64,000 nt of DNA from an uncultured Aquimarina sp. (GTDB lineage Bacteria > Bacteroidota > Bacteroidia > Flavobacteriales > Flavobacteriaceae). Position numbers and translations under genes: made by a program. Location of the stretch: the NCBI GenBank assembly GCA_947496705.1, contig CANMDW010000007.1:62001-126000 (forward strand). The letters run 5' to 3'. This document shows, piece after piece, positions 16,924 through 26,252 of this stretch; within the stretch, counting starts at the first letter, position 1, and each line of letters starts with the position of its first letter. The notes below the pieces were generated by a model. It was given only the letters and a program-made list of their open reading frames with translations, was not told the origin of the DNA and ran no database searches.

Positions 16924-17214
16924 TTAAAGATTACTATATAAATCAATTACTTCACCTTCCGCCACCTGTACAATTGCTTTTTTATAAGCAGCTGTTTTAC
17001 CAGTGATCATACCTGTTTTTGTATAACGGGTTTTACGATCCGGACGGACATTTATTGTGCGAACTTTAGTAACAGATACACCGTAAGCAGCTTCCACCGC
17101 ATCTTTGATCTCTATCTTATTCGCTTTCTTATCTACCACAAAACCGTAACGGTTATAGACTTCACTATCTGCTGTAGCCTTTTCTGTGATAATAGGTTTT
17201 ATTAAGATACTCAT
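16924..17214 (-). CDS. rplW: 50S ribosomal protein L23
   Basis: Exit-tunnel docking site for trigger factor and SRP. It has 96 residues, starting MSILIKPIITEKATADSEV, with NRYGFVVDKKANKIEIKDAV and the RNA-binding loop YGVSVTKVRTINVRPDRKTR. It lies 5 bases after rplD. Confidence 0.98.
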   Translation of the reverse strand: MSILIKPIITEKATADSEVYNRYGFVVDKKANKIEIKDAVEAAYGVSVTKVRTINVRPDRKTRYTKTGMITGKTAAYKKAIVQVAEGEVIDLYSNL

Positions 17215-17219
17215 GGTTT

Positions 17220-17849
17220 CTATTTACTTAAATTCGTTTCAATTCCTTTCAAAGAACCTTCCAGAAGCACAACATTATTAGCGTTAAGTATTTTATAAGT
17301 ACTTAATTCTGAAGTAGTTATAACTTCTGAACCTTTCAAATTGCGAGACGACAAATATACATTTTTATTTGACTCAGCCAACACAAATAAAGATTTTTTG
17401 TTTTCGAGTCCCAAAGACTTTAAAACAGCAGTAAAATTCTTAGTTTTAATTGAATCAAAAGCAAAGTCCTCAACAACAGTTATTGCTTTGTCATTTGCCT
17501 TAATACTCAATGCTGATTTACGTGCCAATCTTTTTAAGTTTTTATTTAATTTAAAAGAGTAGCTACGTGGTCTTGGACCAAAAACTCTACCTCCTCCTTT
17601 AAAAATAGGAGACTTAATACTACCTGCTCTGGCAGTACCTGTTCCTTTTTGCTTCTTGATCTTTCTGGTACTACCAGTGATATCTGCACGTTCTTTGGCT
17701 TTGTGAGTTCCCTGACGTTGATTTGCCAGGTATTGCTTCACATCCAAGTACACAGCGTGATCATTTGGTTCTATACCGAAAACAGCGTCTGAAAGGTCTG
17801 CCTTTCTTCCTGTTTCTTTTCCGTTGATATCAATTACCGCTACTTTCAT
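17220..17849 (-). CDS. rplD: 50S ribosomal protein L4
   Basis: Lines the exit tunnel and, in E. coli, represses the S10 operon. It has 209 residues from the ATG at 17849 (MKVAVIDINGKETGRKADL), with the tunnel loop GSTRKIKKQKGTGTARAGS and FGPRPRSYSFKLNKNLKRLA. The frame is open a further 15 codons upstream, but those lie inside rplC. The ATG overlaps the rplC stop by one base (TAATG), a classic coupling arrangement. Confidence 0.98.
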   Translation of the reverse strand: MKVAVIDINGKETGRKADLSDAVFGIEPNDHAVYLDVKQYLANQRQGTHKAKERADITGSTRKIKKQKGTGTARAGSIKSPIFKGGGRVFGPRPRSYSFKLNKNLKRLARKSALSIKANDKAITVVEDFAFDSIKTKNFTAVLKSLGLENKKSLFVLAESNKNVYLSSRNLKGSEVITTSELSTYKILNANNVVLLEGSLKGIETNLSK

Positions 17850-18466
17850 TACTTCTGAATCGTTACATAAGCATTTTTGTGTCCGGGAACACATCCCTTT
17901 ACAACAAGTAAGTTCTTTTCTGGAACTACTTTTAACACTCTTAAGTTTTGAACTTTTACTTTTTCTCCACCCATTCTTCCTGCCATTTTCATTCCTTTGA
18001 AAACTCTTGCAGGGTAAGATGCAGCACCAATCGAACCTGGAGCTCTTAAACGGTTATGCTGACCATGAGTTGCCTGCCCGACACCAGCAAAGCCATGTCT
18101 CTTTACAACCCCTTGAAAACCTTTTCCTTTAGAAGTTGCCGAAACATCAACAAATTCTCCTTCAATAAAATGCTCAACAGTTACTGTATCGCCTAATTTG
18201 TACTCCTCCTCAAAACCTTTGAATTCGACAACTTTACGTTTAGCAACAGTTCCTGCTTTTTTAAAGTGACCTAAAGCCGCTTTAGTAGCATTTTTGTCTG
18301 CTTTGTCATCGAAACCTAGTTGAACAGCTTCATAGCCGTCTACCTCTTCAGTTCTGACTTGGGTAACCACACATGGCCCAGCTTCGATCACCGTACATGG
18401 AATATTCTTTCCATTCTCGTCGAAGATGCTGGTCATGCCGATCTTTTTTCCTATTAACCCAGACAT
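17849..18466 (-). CDS. rplC: 50S ribosomal protein L3
   Basis: Assembly-initiating large-subunit protein close to the peptidyl transferase centre. It has 205 residues, with MSGLIGKKIGMTSIFDENG, the signature FKKAGTVAKRKVVEF region and GKGFQGVVKRHGFAGVGQAT with the Gln that is methylated in E. coli, then SIGAASYPARVFKGMKMAGR. It is separated from rpsJ by an unusual 289-base gap carrying palindromes. Confidence 0.98.
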   Translation of the reverse strand: MSGLIGKKIGMTSIFDENGKNIPCTVIEAGPCVVTQVRTEEVDGYEAVQLGFDDKADKNATKAALGHFKKAGTVAKRKVVEFKGFEEEYKLGDTVTVEHFIEGEFVDVSATSKGKGFQGVVKRHGFAGVGQATHGQHNRLRAPGSIGAASYPARVFKGMKMAGRMGGEKVKVQNLRVLKVVPEKNLLVVKGCVPGHKNAYVTIQK

Positions 18467-18629
18467 ATTATAATTACGAATTACGAATTCAGAATTCAGA
18501 ATTATGATTCTTTATTCTTCCTTCTATTATTAAACAATTAATTTCAAATTAAAACGGGATCAAAATAAACTCGATCCCGAATTATATTTTGTTACCGTTT
18601 TTCCCTTGCACGCAGCTTGGGACATTTTC

Positions 18630-18739
18630 ATTCCCGCGAAGGCGGGAATCTTTATCTTTTTGAGGCCTAGATCCCGGCCTTCACCGGGATGTAATTCGAC
18701 TTACACCTTCTCTCGTGAGATTCCCGCCTTCGCGGGAAT
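18630..18739. repeat. triple palindrome inserted between rpsJ and rplC
   Basis: Three GC-rich hairpins lie in 110 bp: 18630-18649 (ATTCCCGCGAAGGCGGGAAT), 18671-18690 (ATCCCGG / CCGGGAT arms) and 18720-18739. The third is the exact reverse complement of the first, so the block can also close on itself as one large stem. Palindromes of this kind are common intergenic repeats in Flavobacteriaceae. They sit inside what is normally a tight operon. Confidence 0.8.
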
Positions 18740-18755
18740 AGAGGTTAAAGTTTTA

Positions 18756-19061
18756 TCAAACTTTAATCTCTACCTCAACTCCACTTGGTAATTCCAGCTT
18801 CATCAACGCATCAATCGTTTTTGAAGAAGAGCTATAGATATCCAATAGTCTTTTATAAGAACATAATTGAAATTGCTCTCTGGATTTTTTGTTTACATGC
18901 GGAGAACGTAATACTGTAAAAATCTTCTTATGCGTTGGCAAAGGGATCGGACCTGTAACCACAGCTCCAGTACTCTTTACTGTCTTTACGATTTTCTCGG
19001 CAGATTTATCTACCAGACTATTATCGTTAGCTTTTAATTTTATTCTGATTTTATTACTCAT
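18756..19061 (-). CDS. rpsJ: 30S ribosomal protein S10
   Basis: Small-subunit protein that also acts with NusB in transcription antitermination. It has 101 residues, with RIKLKANDNSLVDKSAEKIV, GPIPLPTHKKIFTVLRSPHV and the C-terminal ELPSGVEVEIKV. It lies 10 bases after fusA, and the long palindromic gap to rplC follows. Confidence 0.98.
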   Translation of the reverse strand: MSNKIRIKLKANDNSLVDKSAEKIVKTVKSTGAVVTGPIPLPTHKKIFTVLRSPHVNKKSREQFQLCSYKRLLDIYSSSSKTIDALMKLELPSGVEVEIKV

Positions 19062-19071
19062 CTCTATATTA

Positions 19072-21198
19072 TTAAGCGTTAACTCCTTTCGCAGCCGAGA
19101 TTACTTCTTCAGAAATATTAGAAGGAGTTTCAGCATAGTGAGAAAATTCCATTGTAGAAGTTGCTCTACCCGAAGACAATGTTCTTAATGATGTAACATA
19201 TCCAAACATTTCTGATAGTGGCACAAGTGCTTTCACTACTTTAGAACCAGCTCTGTCACTCATATCATTCACCTGCCCGCGACGTCTGTTAAGATCTCCT
19301 ACAATATCACCCATGTTTTCTTCTGGTGTTAACACCTCTAACTTCATAATAGGCTCCATAATCACAGCTTTTGCAGCTTTTGCAGCAGCTTTATAACCCA
19401 TCTTGGCAGCCAATTCGAATGATAACTGATCAGAATCCACATCGTGATATGATCCATCGGTAAGCGTAACCTTCATAGCATCCATTTCATATCCGGCTAA
19501 AGGTCCGTTTTTCATTGCCATCTTGAATCCTTTCTCTACAGAAGGAATAAATTCTTTAGGAACGTTACCACCTTTGATTGTTGAAACAAACTCAAGACCG
19601 GTTGTACCTTCATCGGCAGGTTCCATAACAAATACAATATCTGCAAATTTACCACGACCACCAGACTGCTTCTTGTATACCTCTCTGTGTTCTGCACGAG
19701 CAGTAATAGCTTCTTTATACTCAACCTGAGGCTGACCCTGGTTTACTTCTACTTTAAACTCTCGTCTTAAACGATCAACGATAATATCTAAGTGAAGCTC
19801 ACCCATACCAGAAATAATAGTCTGACCTGAAGCCTCATCTGTTCTTACTGTAAATGTAGGATCTTCTTCAGCCAATTTAGCCAAAGACATTCCTAATTTA
19901 TCTATATCTGCCTTAGTTTTTGGCTCTACAGCGATACCAATTACCGGATCAGGGAAATCCATTGATTCTAAAACAATAGGATTCTTTTCATCAGACATAG
20001 TATCACCCGTCTTAATATCTTTAAACCCAACAGCTGCACCTATATCTCCTGCTTCGATATAATCGATAGCATTTTGTTTATTAGAATGCATCTGATAAAT
20101 ACGTGAGATACGTTCTTTTTTCCCTGAACGATTATTTAAAATATAAGAACCCGCATTCAATCTACCTGAATAAGCACGGAAGAAAGCCAGGCGCCCAACA
20201 AAAGGATCTGTGGCAATCTTAAATGCTAAAGCCGAAAATGGCTCATTCACATCTGGTTTACGAGAAATCTCATTTCCGGTATCAGGATCTGTACCCACAA
20301 TAGCATCTTTATCTATTGGAGAAGGCAAATAACGACATACAGCGTCTAATAAGAACTGCACTCCTTTATTTTTGAATGCAGAACCACATACCATAGGAAT
20401 AATAGACATATCCATAACAGCAGCTCTAAGCGCAGCATGAACTTCATCCTCGGTAATAGAGTCTTCATCTTCCATGAACTTCTCAAGAAGATTTTCATCA
20501 TACCCTGCAACTTCTTCTATAAGCATAGCTCTGTATTCGGCAGCTTCAGCTTTTAACTCTTCAGGAATATCAATTACATCAAAGGTAGCTCCTTGAGTTT
20601 CCTCATGCCAAACAATAGCTCTGTTCTTTACCAAATCAACAATACCTTTAAAGTCGGCTTCGTCTCCAATAGGAAGAACGATCGGTACCGCATTAGAACC
20701 TAACATATCTTTTACCTGCTTACATACAGCTAAAAAATTAGATCCCTGACGATCCATCTTATTTACAAATCCCATTCTAGGAACTTTGTAATTATCTGCA
20801 AGTCTCCAGTTGGTCTCTGATTGTGGTTCAACACCATCCACAGCACTAAACAAGAATACTAATCCATCTAATACTCTTAAAGAACGGTTCACCTCTACTG
20901 TGAAGTCAACGTGACCAGGAGTATCAATAATATTAAAATGGTATCCTTTTGCATCTGCAGTAGGCTCACCATTTTCTGTAGGGAAGTTCCATGTACAGGT
21001 AGTTGCAGCAGAAGTAATCGTGATGCCACGTTCTTGCTCTTGCTCCATCCAGTCCATTGTAGCCGCACCATCATGCACCTCACCAATTTTATGACTCACC
21101 CCGGTATAGTAAAGAATACGCTCGGTGGTCGTAGTTTTTCCTGCGTCAATATGCGCAGCAATTCCTATGTTTCTAGTATATTTTAAATCTCTAGCCAT
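19072..21198 (-). CDS. fusA: elongation factor G
   Basis: GTPase that drives ribosomal translocation and, with RRF, recycling. It has 708 residues. G motifs: AHIDAGKTTTTERILYYTG, DTPGHVDFTVEV and NKMDRQGSNF. The switch I threonine region EQERGITITSAATTC and the domain IV tip region DGSYHDVDSDQLSFE are also visible. It lies between rpsG (12 bases) and rpsJ (10 bases). No tuf gene follows, as expected for this phylum. Confidence 0.99.
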   Translation of the reverse strand: MARDLKYTRNIGIAAHIDAGKTTTTERILYYTGVSHKIGEVHDGAATMDWMEQEQERGITITSAATTCTWNFPTENGEPTADAKGYHFNIIDTPGHVDFTVEVNRSLRVLDGLVFLFSAVDGVEPQSETNWRLADNYKVPRMGFVNKMDRQGSNFLAVCKQVKDMLGSNAVPIVLPIGDEADFKGIVDLVKNRAIVWHEETQGATFDVIDIPEELKAEAAEYRAMLIEEVAGYDENLLEKFMEDEDSITEDEVHAALRAAVMDMSIIPMVCGSAFKNKGVQFLLDAVCRYLPSPIDKDAIVGTDPDTGNEISRKPDVNEPFSALAFKIATDPFVGRLAFFRAYSGRLNAGSYILNNRSGKKERISRIYQMHSNKQNAIDYIEAGDIGAAVGFKDIKTGDTMSDEKNPIVLESMDFPDPVIGIAVEPKTKADIDKLGMSLAKLAEEDPTFTVRTDEASGQTIISGMGELHLDIIVDRLRREFKVEVNQGQPQVEYKEAITARAEHREVYKKQSGGRGKFADIVFVMEPADEGTTGLEFVSTIKGGNVPKEFIPSVEKGFKMAMKNGPLAGYEMDAMKVTLTDGSYHDVDSDQLSFELAAKMGYKAAAKAAKAVIMEPIMKLEVLTPEENMGDIVGDLNRRRGQVNDMSDRAGSKVVKALVPLSEMFGYVTSLRTLSSGRATSTMEFSHYAETPSNISEEVISAAKGVNA

Positions 21199-21210
21199 TT
21201 CTGTTAATGA

Positions 21211-21687
21211 TTAAAATCTAAAGTGTGAGAATGCTTTATTTGCTTCAGCCATTTTATGAGTATCTACTCTTTTCTTTACAGCAGCTCCTTCTTCTTTTTC
21301 TGCAGCAATAATTTCTGCAGCAAGTTTCTGCGCCATAGATTTCTCATTTCTTTTACGTGAAAAACTAATCAACCATTTCATTGCAGTTGAAATTTTGCGA
21401 TCTGGCCTGATTGGATTTGGAATTTGAAAAGTAGCACCACCTACACGACGACTTCGTACCTCTACGTGAGGCATTACATTTGACAATGCATCTTTCCATA
21501 CTTCTAATGCAGTCTTTTCGTCATTTTGTTTTTTCTCTTCTACAATATCAATCGCATCGTAGAAAATTTTGAAAGCAGTCGATTTCTTTCCGTCCCACAT
21601 CATCATATTTACAAAACGAGTCACTAATTGATCGTTAAAACGTGGATCGGGTAAAATCGGTCTTTTTTTAGCCTTTCTTTTTCTCAT
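21211..21687 (-). CDS. rpsG: 30S ribosomal protein S7
   Basis: Head assembly initiator of the small subunit. It has 158 residues, starting MRKRKAKKRPILPDPRFND, with the signature DPRFNDQLVTRFVNMMMWDG, MPHVEVRSRRVGGATFQIP and the C-terminal HKMAEANKAFSHFRF. The 97-base gap to rpsL carries an 8-bp-stem palindrome at 21709-21729. Confidence 0.98.
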   Translation of the reverse strand: MRKRKAKKRPILPDPRFNDQLVTRFVNMMMWDGKKSTAFKIFYDAIDIVEEKKQNDEKTALEVWKDALSNVMPHVEVRSRRVGGATFQIPNPIRPDRKISTAMKWLISFSRKRNEKSMAQKLAAEIIAAEKEEGAAVKKRVDTHKMAEANKAFSHFRF

Positions 21688-21708
21688 GTCTTGTTTTAGT
21701 TACTTGTT

Positions 21709-21729
21709 ACCTGTCTTTGGCAGACAGGT
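21709..21729. repeat. palindrome between rpsL and rpsG
   Basis: Perfect arms ACCTGTCT / AGACAGGT around a 5-base loop. It belongs with the similar palindromes at 7742-7760 and near 9540 in the same transcription unit. Confidence 0.75.
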
Positions 21730-21784
21730 TTGTTAAATGTTATTTGAAATCTTTTCGATTGCCTAATTAACTTTTAACTTCATT

Positions 21785-22159
21785 TTACTTTTTAGGGCGT
21801 TTTGCACCGTACTTAGATCTACGTTGTGTTCTGCCTTCTACACCTGCGGTGTCTAAAGCTCCACGAACAATATGATATCTAACTCCCGGTAAATCTTTTA
21901 CCCTTCCACCTCTAACTAATACTATCGAGTGCTCCTGGAGATTGTGACCTTCACCACCGATGTATGCGTTTACCTCTTTTCCATTTGTTAACCTTACCCG
22001 GGCTACCTTACGCATAGCTGAATTTGGTTTTTTAGGAGTAGTGGTATACACACGAGTACATACACCGCGGCGTTGCGGGCACGAATCCAAAGCAGCCGAT
22101 TTACTCTTCTTAGTTATTTTGGCTCTACCTTTTCGTACTAATTGTGAAATTGTTGGCAT
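21785..22159 (-). CDS. rpsL: 30S ribosomal protein S12
   Basis: Decoding-centre protein and site of streptomycin-resistance changes. It has 124 residues from the ATG at 22159 (MPTISQLVRKGRAKITKKSK), with the loops TTPKKPNSAMRKVARVRL (wild-type Lys at the streptomycin position) and VKDLPGVRYHIVRG. The frame is open 19 codons further upstream, but that stretch is leader sequence and not S12-like. It is the first gene of the ribosomal unit. Confidence 0.98.
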   Translation of the reverse strand: MPTISQLVRKGRAKITKKSKSAALDSCPQRRGVCTRVYTTTPKKPNSAMRKVARVRLTNGKEVNAYIGGEGHNLQEHSIVLVRGGRVKDLPGVRYHIVRGALDTAGVEGRTQRRSKYGAKRPKK

Positions 22160-22213
22160 AATTTGCTTTACACTATTATTAAAAATTTTATAATATCCCT
22201 TTTTAAAGGGCTG

Positions 22214-22243
22214 CAAAGGTAGAAATATTTTTTAGCAAATCAA
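22214..22243 (-). promoter_or_regulatory. promoter of the ribosomal superoperon
   Basis: On the minus strand, TTG (22243-22241), a 19-base spacer and TACCTTTG (22221-22214) match the Bacteroidota housekeeping promoter TTG-N19-TAnnTTTG exactly. The start of transcription would fall near 22207, giving a leader of about 50 bases to rpsL. Confidence 0.82.
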
Positions 22244-22247
22244 ATCC

Positions 22248-22970
22248 TAACAGATTAATTTTTGCCGATTTGATTTTATCACACTAAATGAACCAGATAT
22301 CCCCACACATGTAAGACAAACTAGGGTTTAGTTATAGAAGTGATTTATAAAGTTTCTGTAATAAATGTAAATAAAAAAAAAACTCCCCCCAGAATTTCAA
22401 CTATCCTCTATTCATTGTTTTCTGGCAGTAGATTTTTTAACCACCAGACATGAGCAACTTCTAATAAGAGGTAACTTTCACAGATTAAATACATAGTCAC
22501 GGTATTTTTAACTCTAAATCCAGGTTTGCTATATAAACTATATGAATAAGATTAGGGTGTAACCAATAAAAACACCATCAAACTGAGGCTGCCGCTTCAT
22601 AAAAAAGTAACAAATCTAACTAGTGATATATTTCTGACCAGACACTATTTAATTAAGAACGAATTATTAGAATATCCAGATTTCTTTAAAAACATTAAGA
22701 AATAAAATGCAGTCTAATACTACCATTTTTCGGGAATTGATTTTTATCTTTTATAATTACTTTAAAGTAATTCATTATGTGACACTTAATAAACACAAAT
22801 AAATACCTAAATCACAAATAATTTCATAAAAGCCTTTTGACTTACTACCAACAATACCTTGCAATTTATACATCAGGCAAGAGTTTCAATTTAAATTTTA
22901 ATATTAAAAAATTGCTTTATTAAGATATTATTATCATTTTTGGAGCTGGCTAATTCAAATAAATTATAAA
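22248..22970. other. gene-free region between rpsL and the susC-like gene
   Basis: About 720 AT-rich bases with no credible gene. At 22628-22647 a solo arm TATTTCTGACCAGACACTA matches, with one mismatch, the right arm of the 152-bp element at 59406-59557. No clear TAnnTTTG promoter for the susC-like gene was found; the nearest T-rich block is at about 22935-22946. Confidence 0.6.
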
Positions 22971-25900
22971 ATGAGAACAAAGTTTAGTGGAATTCTAACG
23001 CTATTACTGGCGTTTGTCGTGCAAGTCACACTTGCACAAGGAGAAACAATTTCGGGAACTGTAACCGATAATAGCGGATTACCTTTACCTGGCGTAAATG
23101 TTGTTGTAAAGAACACAACTAATGGTACACAGACTGATTTTGATGGTAATTATACCATTACTGCAAATCGAGGAGCTGTGATTTCTTTTAGTTATGTTGG
23201 TTTTTCAACAAGAGAAGTTGTTGTTGGAGATAACAACAACATCAGTGTCCAACTTTTAGAAGATGCTGCTGTCTTAGATGAAGTAATTGTTACTGCCCAG
23301 GGTATCGCAAGGGAAAAACGTTCCTTAGGGTATTCTATCAGTACAATAAAAGAAGAAGATCTGGAGGATCGACCTGAAGGAGACCTTGGACGACTGCTAA
23401 GAGGTAAAGCTGCAGGGATTAACATTACTGCATCTAATGGTATTTCTGGATCTGCAACGAATATTATTATTCGAGGTTTAAACAGTATCACAGGAAATAA
23501 CCAACCACTGTTTGTTGTAAATGGTGTTCCTTTTGATGGTGGAACAAATGATCAGGGTGTTGCCTTCTTCGATGGGCAAAACGAATCAAGTCGTTTTTTA
23601 GACCTGGATCCAAACAGTATCGAATCTGTGAATGTATTAAAAGGATTGAGTGCATCTGTACTATATGGTGAAAGAGGTCGAAACGGTGTAATTCTAATTA
23701 CAACCAAAAATGCCGGAACTGCAGGTGTCTCTAAAAAGAAGACAGAAATTTCGGTTTCTCAATCTACTTTTATATCTGAAGCTATTTTGCCAGAATACCA
23801 GGATGAGTATGGTGGAGGATTTCACCAGAATTTTGGATTCTTCTTTAGTAACCATGGTGCATCCTTTAGAGAAGGAACTTTAAGTAATGCAACATTAGAA
23901 CTCAATCCCCGTTTTATCAGAAGAGATGAAAACGGAATTGTACTTCTGGATAATCCTCTTAGTAGATTAAATGATCAAACACTCACCATTGGTTTTGAAG
24001 ATATAGCAAATTCTGAATATCCATATGTGCCTTATGATAGTGTTGATGAATTCTTTAGAACCGGATTTGTTTCCAATACCTCGGTAAATGTGAGAGGTAG
24101 CGGTGAAAAAGTATCATACAATGTAAATTATGGTAACCTGGAGGATAAAGGTTTTACTCCCGGAAACACACTAAGAAGAAATACTTTTGGTGTGGGTGGT
24201 AATGCCATCTTAAGTAATAAATTCTCAGTTAATGCTGCTATTAACTTTTCCAGAACCGATTATAAAACTCCTCCTGTTGCTGCATCCGCTGGTAGTGGAA
24301 CTATTGGTGATGGAGCATCTGTTTTTGGAGATGTATTGTATACTCCTCGTAGTGTAGACTTATTTGGACTTCCATTTCAAGCCTCAGACGGAAGAAGTGT
24401 TTACTACAGATCTGGAAATGATATTCAAAACCCAAGATGGACTGCTGTTAATGCAAAGGCTACTCAGCAAACAGATAGAATGTTTAGTAACTTTACGTTT
24501 AACTACCAATTGAATGATTGGATGACAGCTACTTACCGTTTGGGCCTTGATACTTATACAGAGTTAAATACCTATGGACAGAACAAAGGTGGTGTTGATG
24601 GAGATGTGACTGGTATTTACAGAACAACTTCAGTACGTAATACTACATGGGATCATAGTTTGATTTTTAATGCTAAAAAAGACCTTACTACTGATTTAAG
24701 TCTTGAAGTTGTTGCTGGTTTAACATCCCGAAGAGATGCTTTTGAAAGAGACGGTGTTGAAAGTACAGGACAAGTAGTATTTGGGGTTTTAGAACATTAC
24801 AATTTCTTAAATGCCTCTACAATTAATAGTTTTACCCAAAGAAAAATTCCAATAGCATTCAGACGAGAAGTAAATACTCTTGGAGCCTATTTGGATGCAT
24901 CTTTTAACTACAAGAGTTTTTTATATCTTAACGGAGCTATTCGTCAGGATTGGACCTCTACTTTAGAAAGTGATAATCTTTCTATTGTATATCCCGGAGG
25001 TAGTATTTCATTTATTCCGACCGAAGCTTTTGAAGGAATGTCTTCTGATGGCGGACTTAACTATCTGAAATTAAGATTTGGATATGGTCAATCTGCAGGT
25101 TTCCCACCTCCATATAGTACGCGCCCTGCATTAGTACTTACTGCAAGAGCTTTTGTAGACGCAGGAGGAAATCCAGTCTCTAGTAATAATATCGATAGAA
25201 GATTAGAAAATCCGAACCTGAAACCAGAACTTATTTCTGAGTTTGAAGCGGGTATCGACAGTAGATTCTTAAATAACCGTTTAGGACTTAATGTAAGTAT
25301 ATTCAAGAGAATAACCAAAGACTTAATCACCGATAGGAACTTCCCTACAAGTGCAGGATTTGAAGTGCAACGGGTAAATGCAGGGGAGTTAGAAAACGAA
25401 GGAATAGAAGTTGACTTTAATATTGATGCTTTTAAAAACAGAGATGGTTTTAGCTGGACGATCAATGGTAACTTCTATGCCGATGAACCTATCGTAACAC
25501 AACTGGATAACGAAAGAATCGCATTAACATCCACTATCGCCAATAGACCTGCGAACTGGGCTGTAGAAGGCTTGCCATTAGGTGTTTTACTAGGAACCAA
25601 AGTAGTAAGAACCAACGGGCAGTTTACTGTGGACAGTAATGGAGATTATGTAACTGGGCCTAGTTCAACTGAAGTATTAGGAGATCCTAATCCAGACTGG
25701 ACTGGTGCTGTAACAAATACGTTTGGTTATAAAGGATTTTCATTTAGTATGGATTGGCAATACCGAAACGGTGGAGATGTCTATTCTCAAACTTCTGCTG
25801 CTTTGGTAGGTAGAGGGGTTGTTGATGCCGATAATCCATTAGACAGAGAACAAACTTATATACTACCAGGAGTTCAAGCAGACGGTTCTCCAAACACTGT

Positions 25901-26225
25901 ACAGTTAAGTACGACTAGAATCTATTTTAATAATCTTGGATTCGGAGCCAATGAGCACTCCATCTATGATGGTACCACATTACGTTTAAGTGAAGTGAGT
26001 TTAGGATATAATTTTTCTGAAAAAATGTTGAAGAGCACTCCTTTTGGAGCGTTAAGTATAAAACTTTCTGGAAGTAACTTATGGTATAAAGCTTTTAATT
26101 TTCCGGATGATGTAAAATTCGATACAAACTCTTTGAGTACTGGTGCCGGTAACGGACAAGGAATTGATTTTTTTACTGGTCCTAGTGCCCGTAGATATGG
26201 TTTCACTGTATCGGCTACATTCTAA
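22971..26225 (+). CDS. SusC/RagA-family TonB-linked outer-membrane transporter
   Basis: TonB-dependent outer-membrane channel that imports oligomers captured by its SusD partner; the substrate cannot be told from sequence. It has 1084 residues: signal peptide about 1-22 (ending TLAQ), carboxypeptidase-D-like regulatory domain about 25-105 (ISGTVTDNSGLPLPGVNVV), a TonB-box region LDEVIVTAQG, a plug with IIIRGLNSITGNNQPLFVVN and the SusC signature LYGERGRNGVILITTK, then a beta-barrel ending in an aromatic residue (TVSATF). The SusD-like gene follows after 27 bases. It lies beside the ribosomal operon but diverges from it. Confidence 0.96.
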   Translation: MRTKFSGILTLLLAFVVQVTLAQGETISGTVTDNSGLPLPGVNVVVKNTTNGTQTDFDGNYTITANRGAVISFSYVGFSTREVVVGDNNNISVQLLEDAAVLDEVIVTAQGIAREKRSLGYSISTIKEEDLEDRPEGDLGRLLRGKAAGINITASNGISGSATNIIIRGLNSITGNNQPLFVVNGVPFDGGTNDQGVAFFDGQNESSRFLDLDPNSIESVNVLKGLSASVLYGERGRNGVILITTKNAGTAGVSKKKTEISVSQSTFISEAILPEYQDEYGGGFHQNFGFFFSNHGASFREGTLSNATLELNPRFIRRDENGIVLLDNPLSRLNDQTLTIGFEDIANSEYPYVPYDSVDEFFRTGFVSNTSVNVRGSGEKVSYNVNYGNLEDKGFTPGNTLRRNTFGVGGNAILSNKFSVNAAINFSRTDYKTPPVAASAGSGTIGDGASVFGDVLYTPRSVDLFGLPFQASDGRSVYYRSGNDIQNPRWTAVNAKATQQTDRMFSNFTFNYQLNDWMTATYRLGLDTYTELNTYGQNKGGVDGDVTGIYRTTSVRNTTWDHSLIFNAKKDLTTDLSLEVVAGLTSRRDAFERDGVESTGQVVFGVLEHYNFLNASTINSFTQRKIPIAFRREVNTLGAYLDASFNYKSFLYLNGAIRQDWTSTLESDNLSIVYPGGSISFIPTEAFEGMSSDGGLNYLKLRFGYGQSAGFPPPYSTRPALVLTARAFVDAGGNPVSSNNIDRRLENPNLKPELISEFEAGIDSRFLNNRLGLNVSIFKRITKDLITDRNFPTSAGFEVQRVNAGELENEGIEVDFNIDAFKNRDGFSWTINGNFYADEPIVTQLDNERIALTSTIANRPANWAVEGLPLGVLLGTKVVRTNGQFTVDSNGDYVTGPSSTEVLGDPNPDWTGAVTNTFGYKGFSFSMDWQYRNGGDVYSQTSAALVGRGVVDADNPLDREQTYILPGVQADGSPNTVQLSTTRIYFNNLGFGANEHSIYDGTTLRLSEVSLGYNFSEKMLKSTPFGALSIKLSGSNLWYKAFNFPDDVKFDTNSLSTGAGNGQGIDFFTGPSARRYGFTVSATF

Positions 26226-26252
26226 TTTTACATAATTAAAATTAAAAACATC

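Noticed and set aside
17850..17894. Fifteen-codon N-terminal extension of rplD
   Set aside because: It lies wholly within rplC and does not resemble L4; the ATG at 17849 overlaps the rplC stop as TAATG.
22160..22216. Nineteen-codon N-terminal extension of rpsL
   Set aside because: It corresponds to the mRNA leader just downstream of the mapped promoter boxes; S12 starts MPTISQ.
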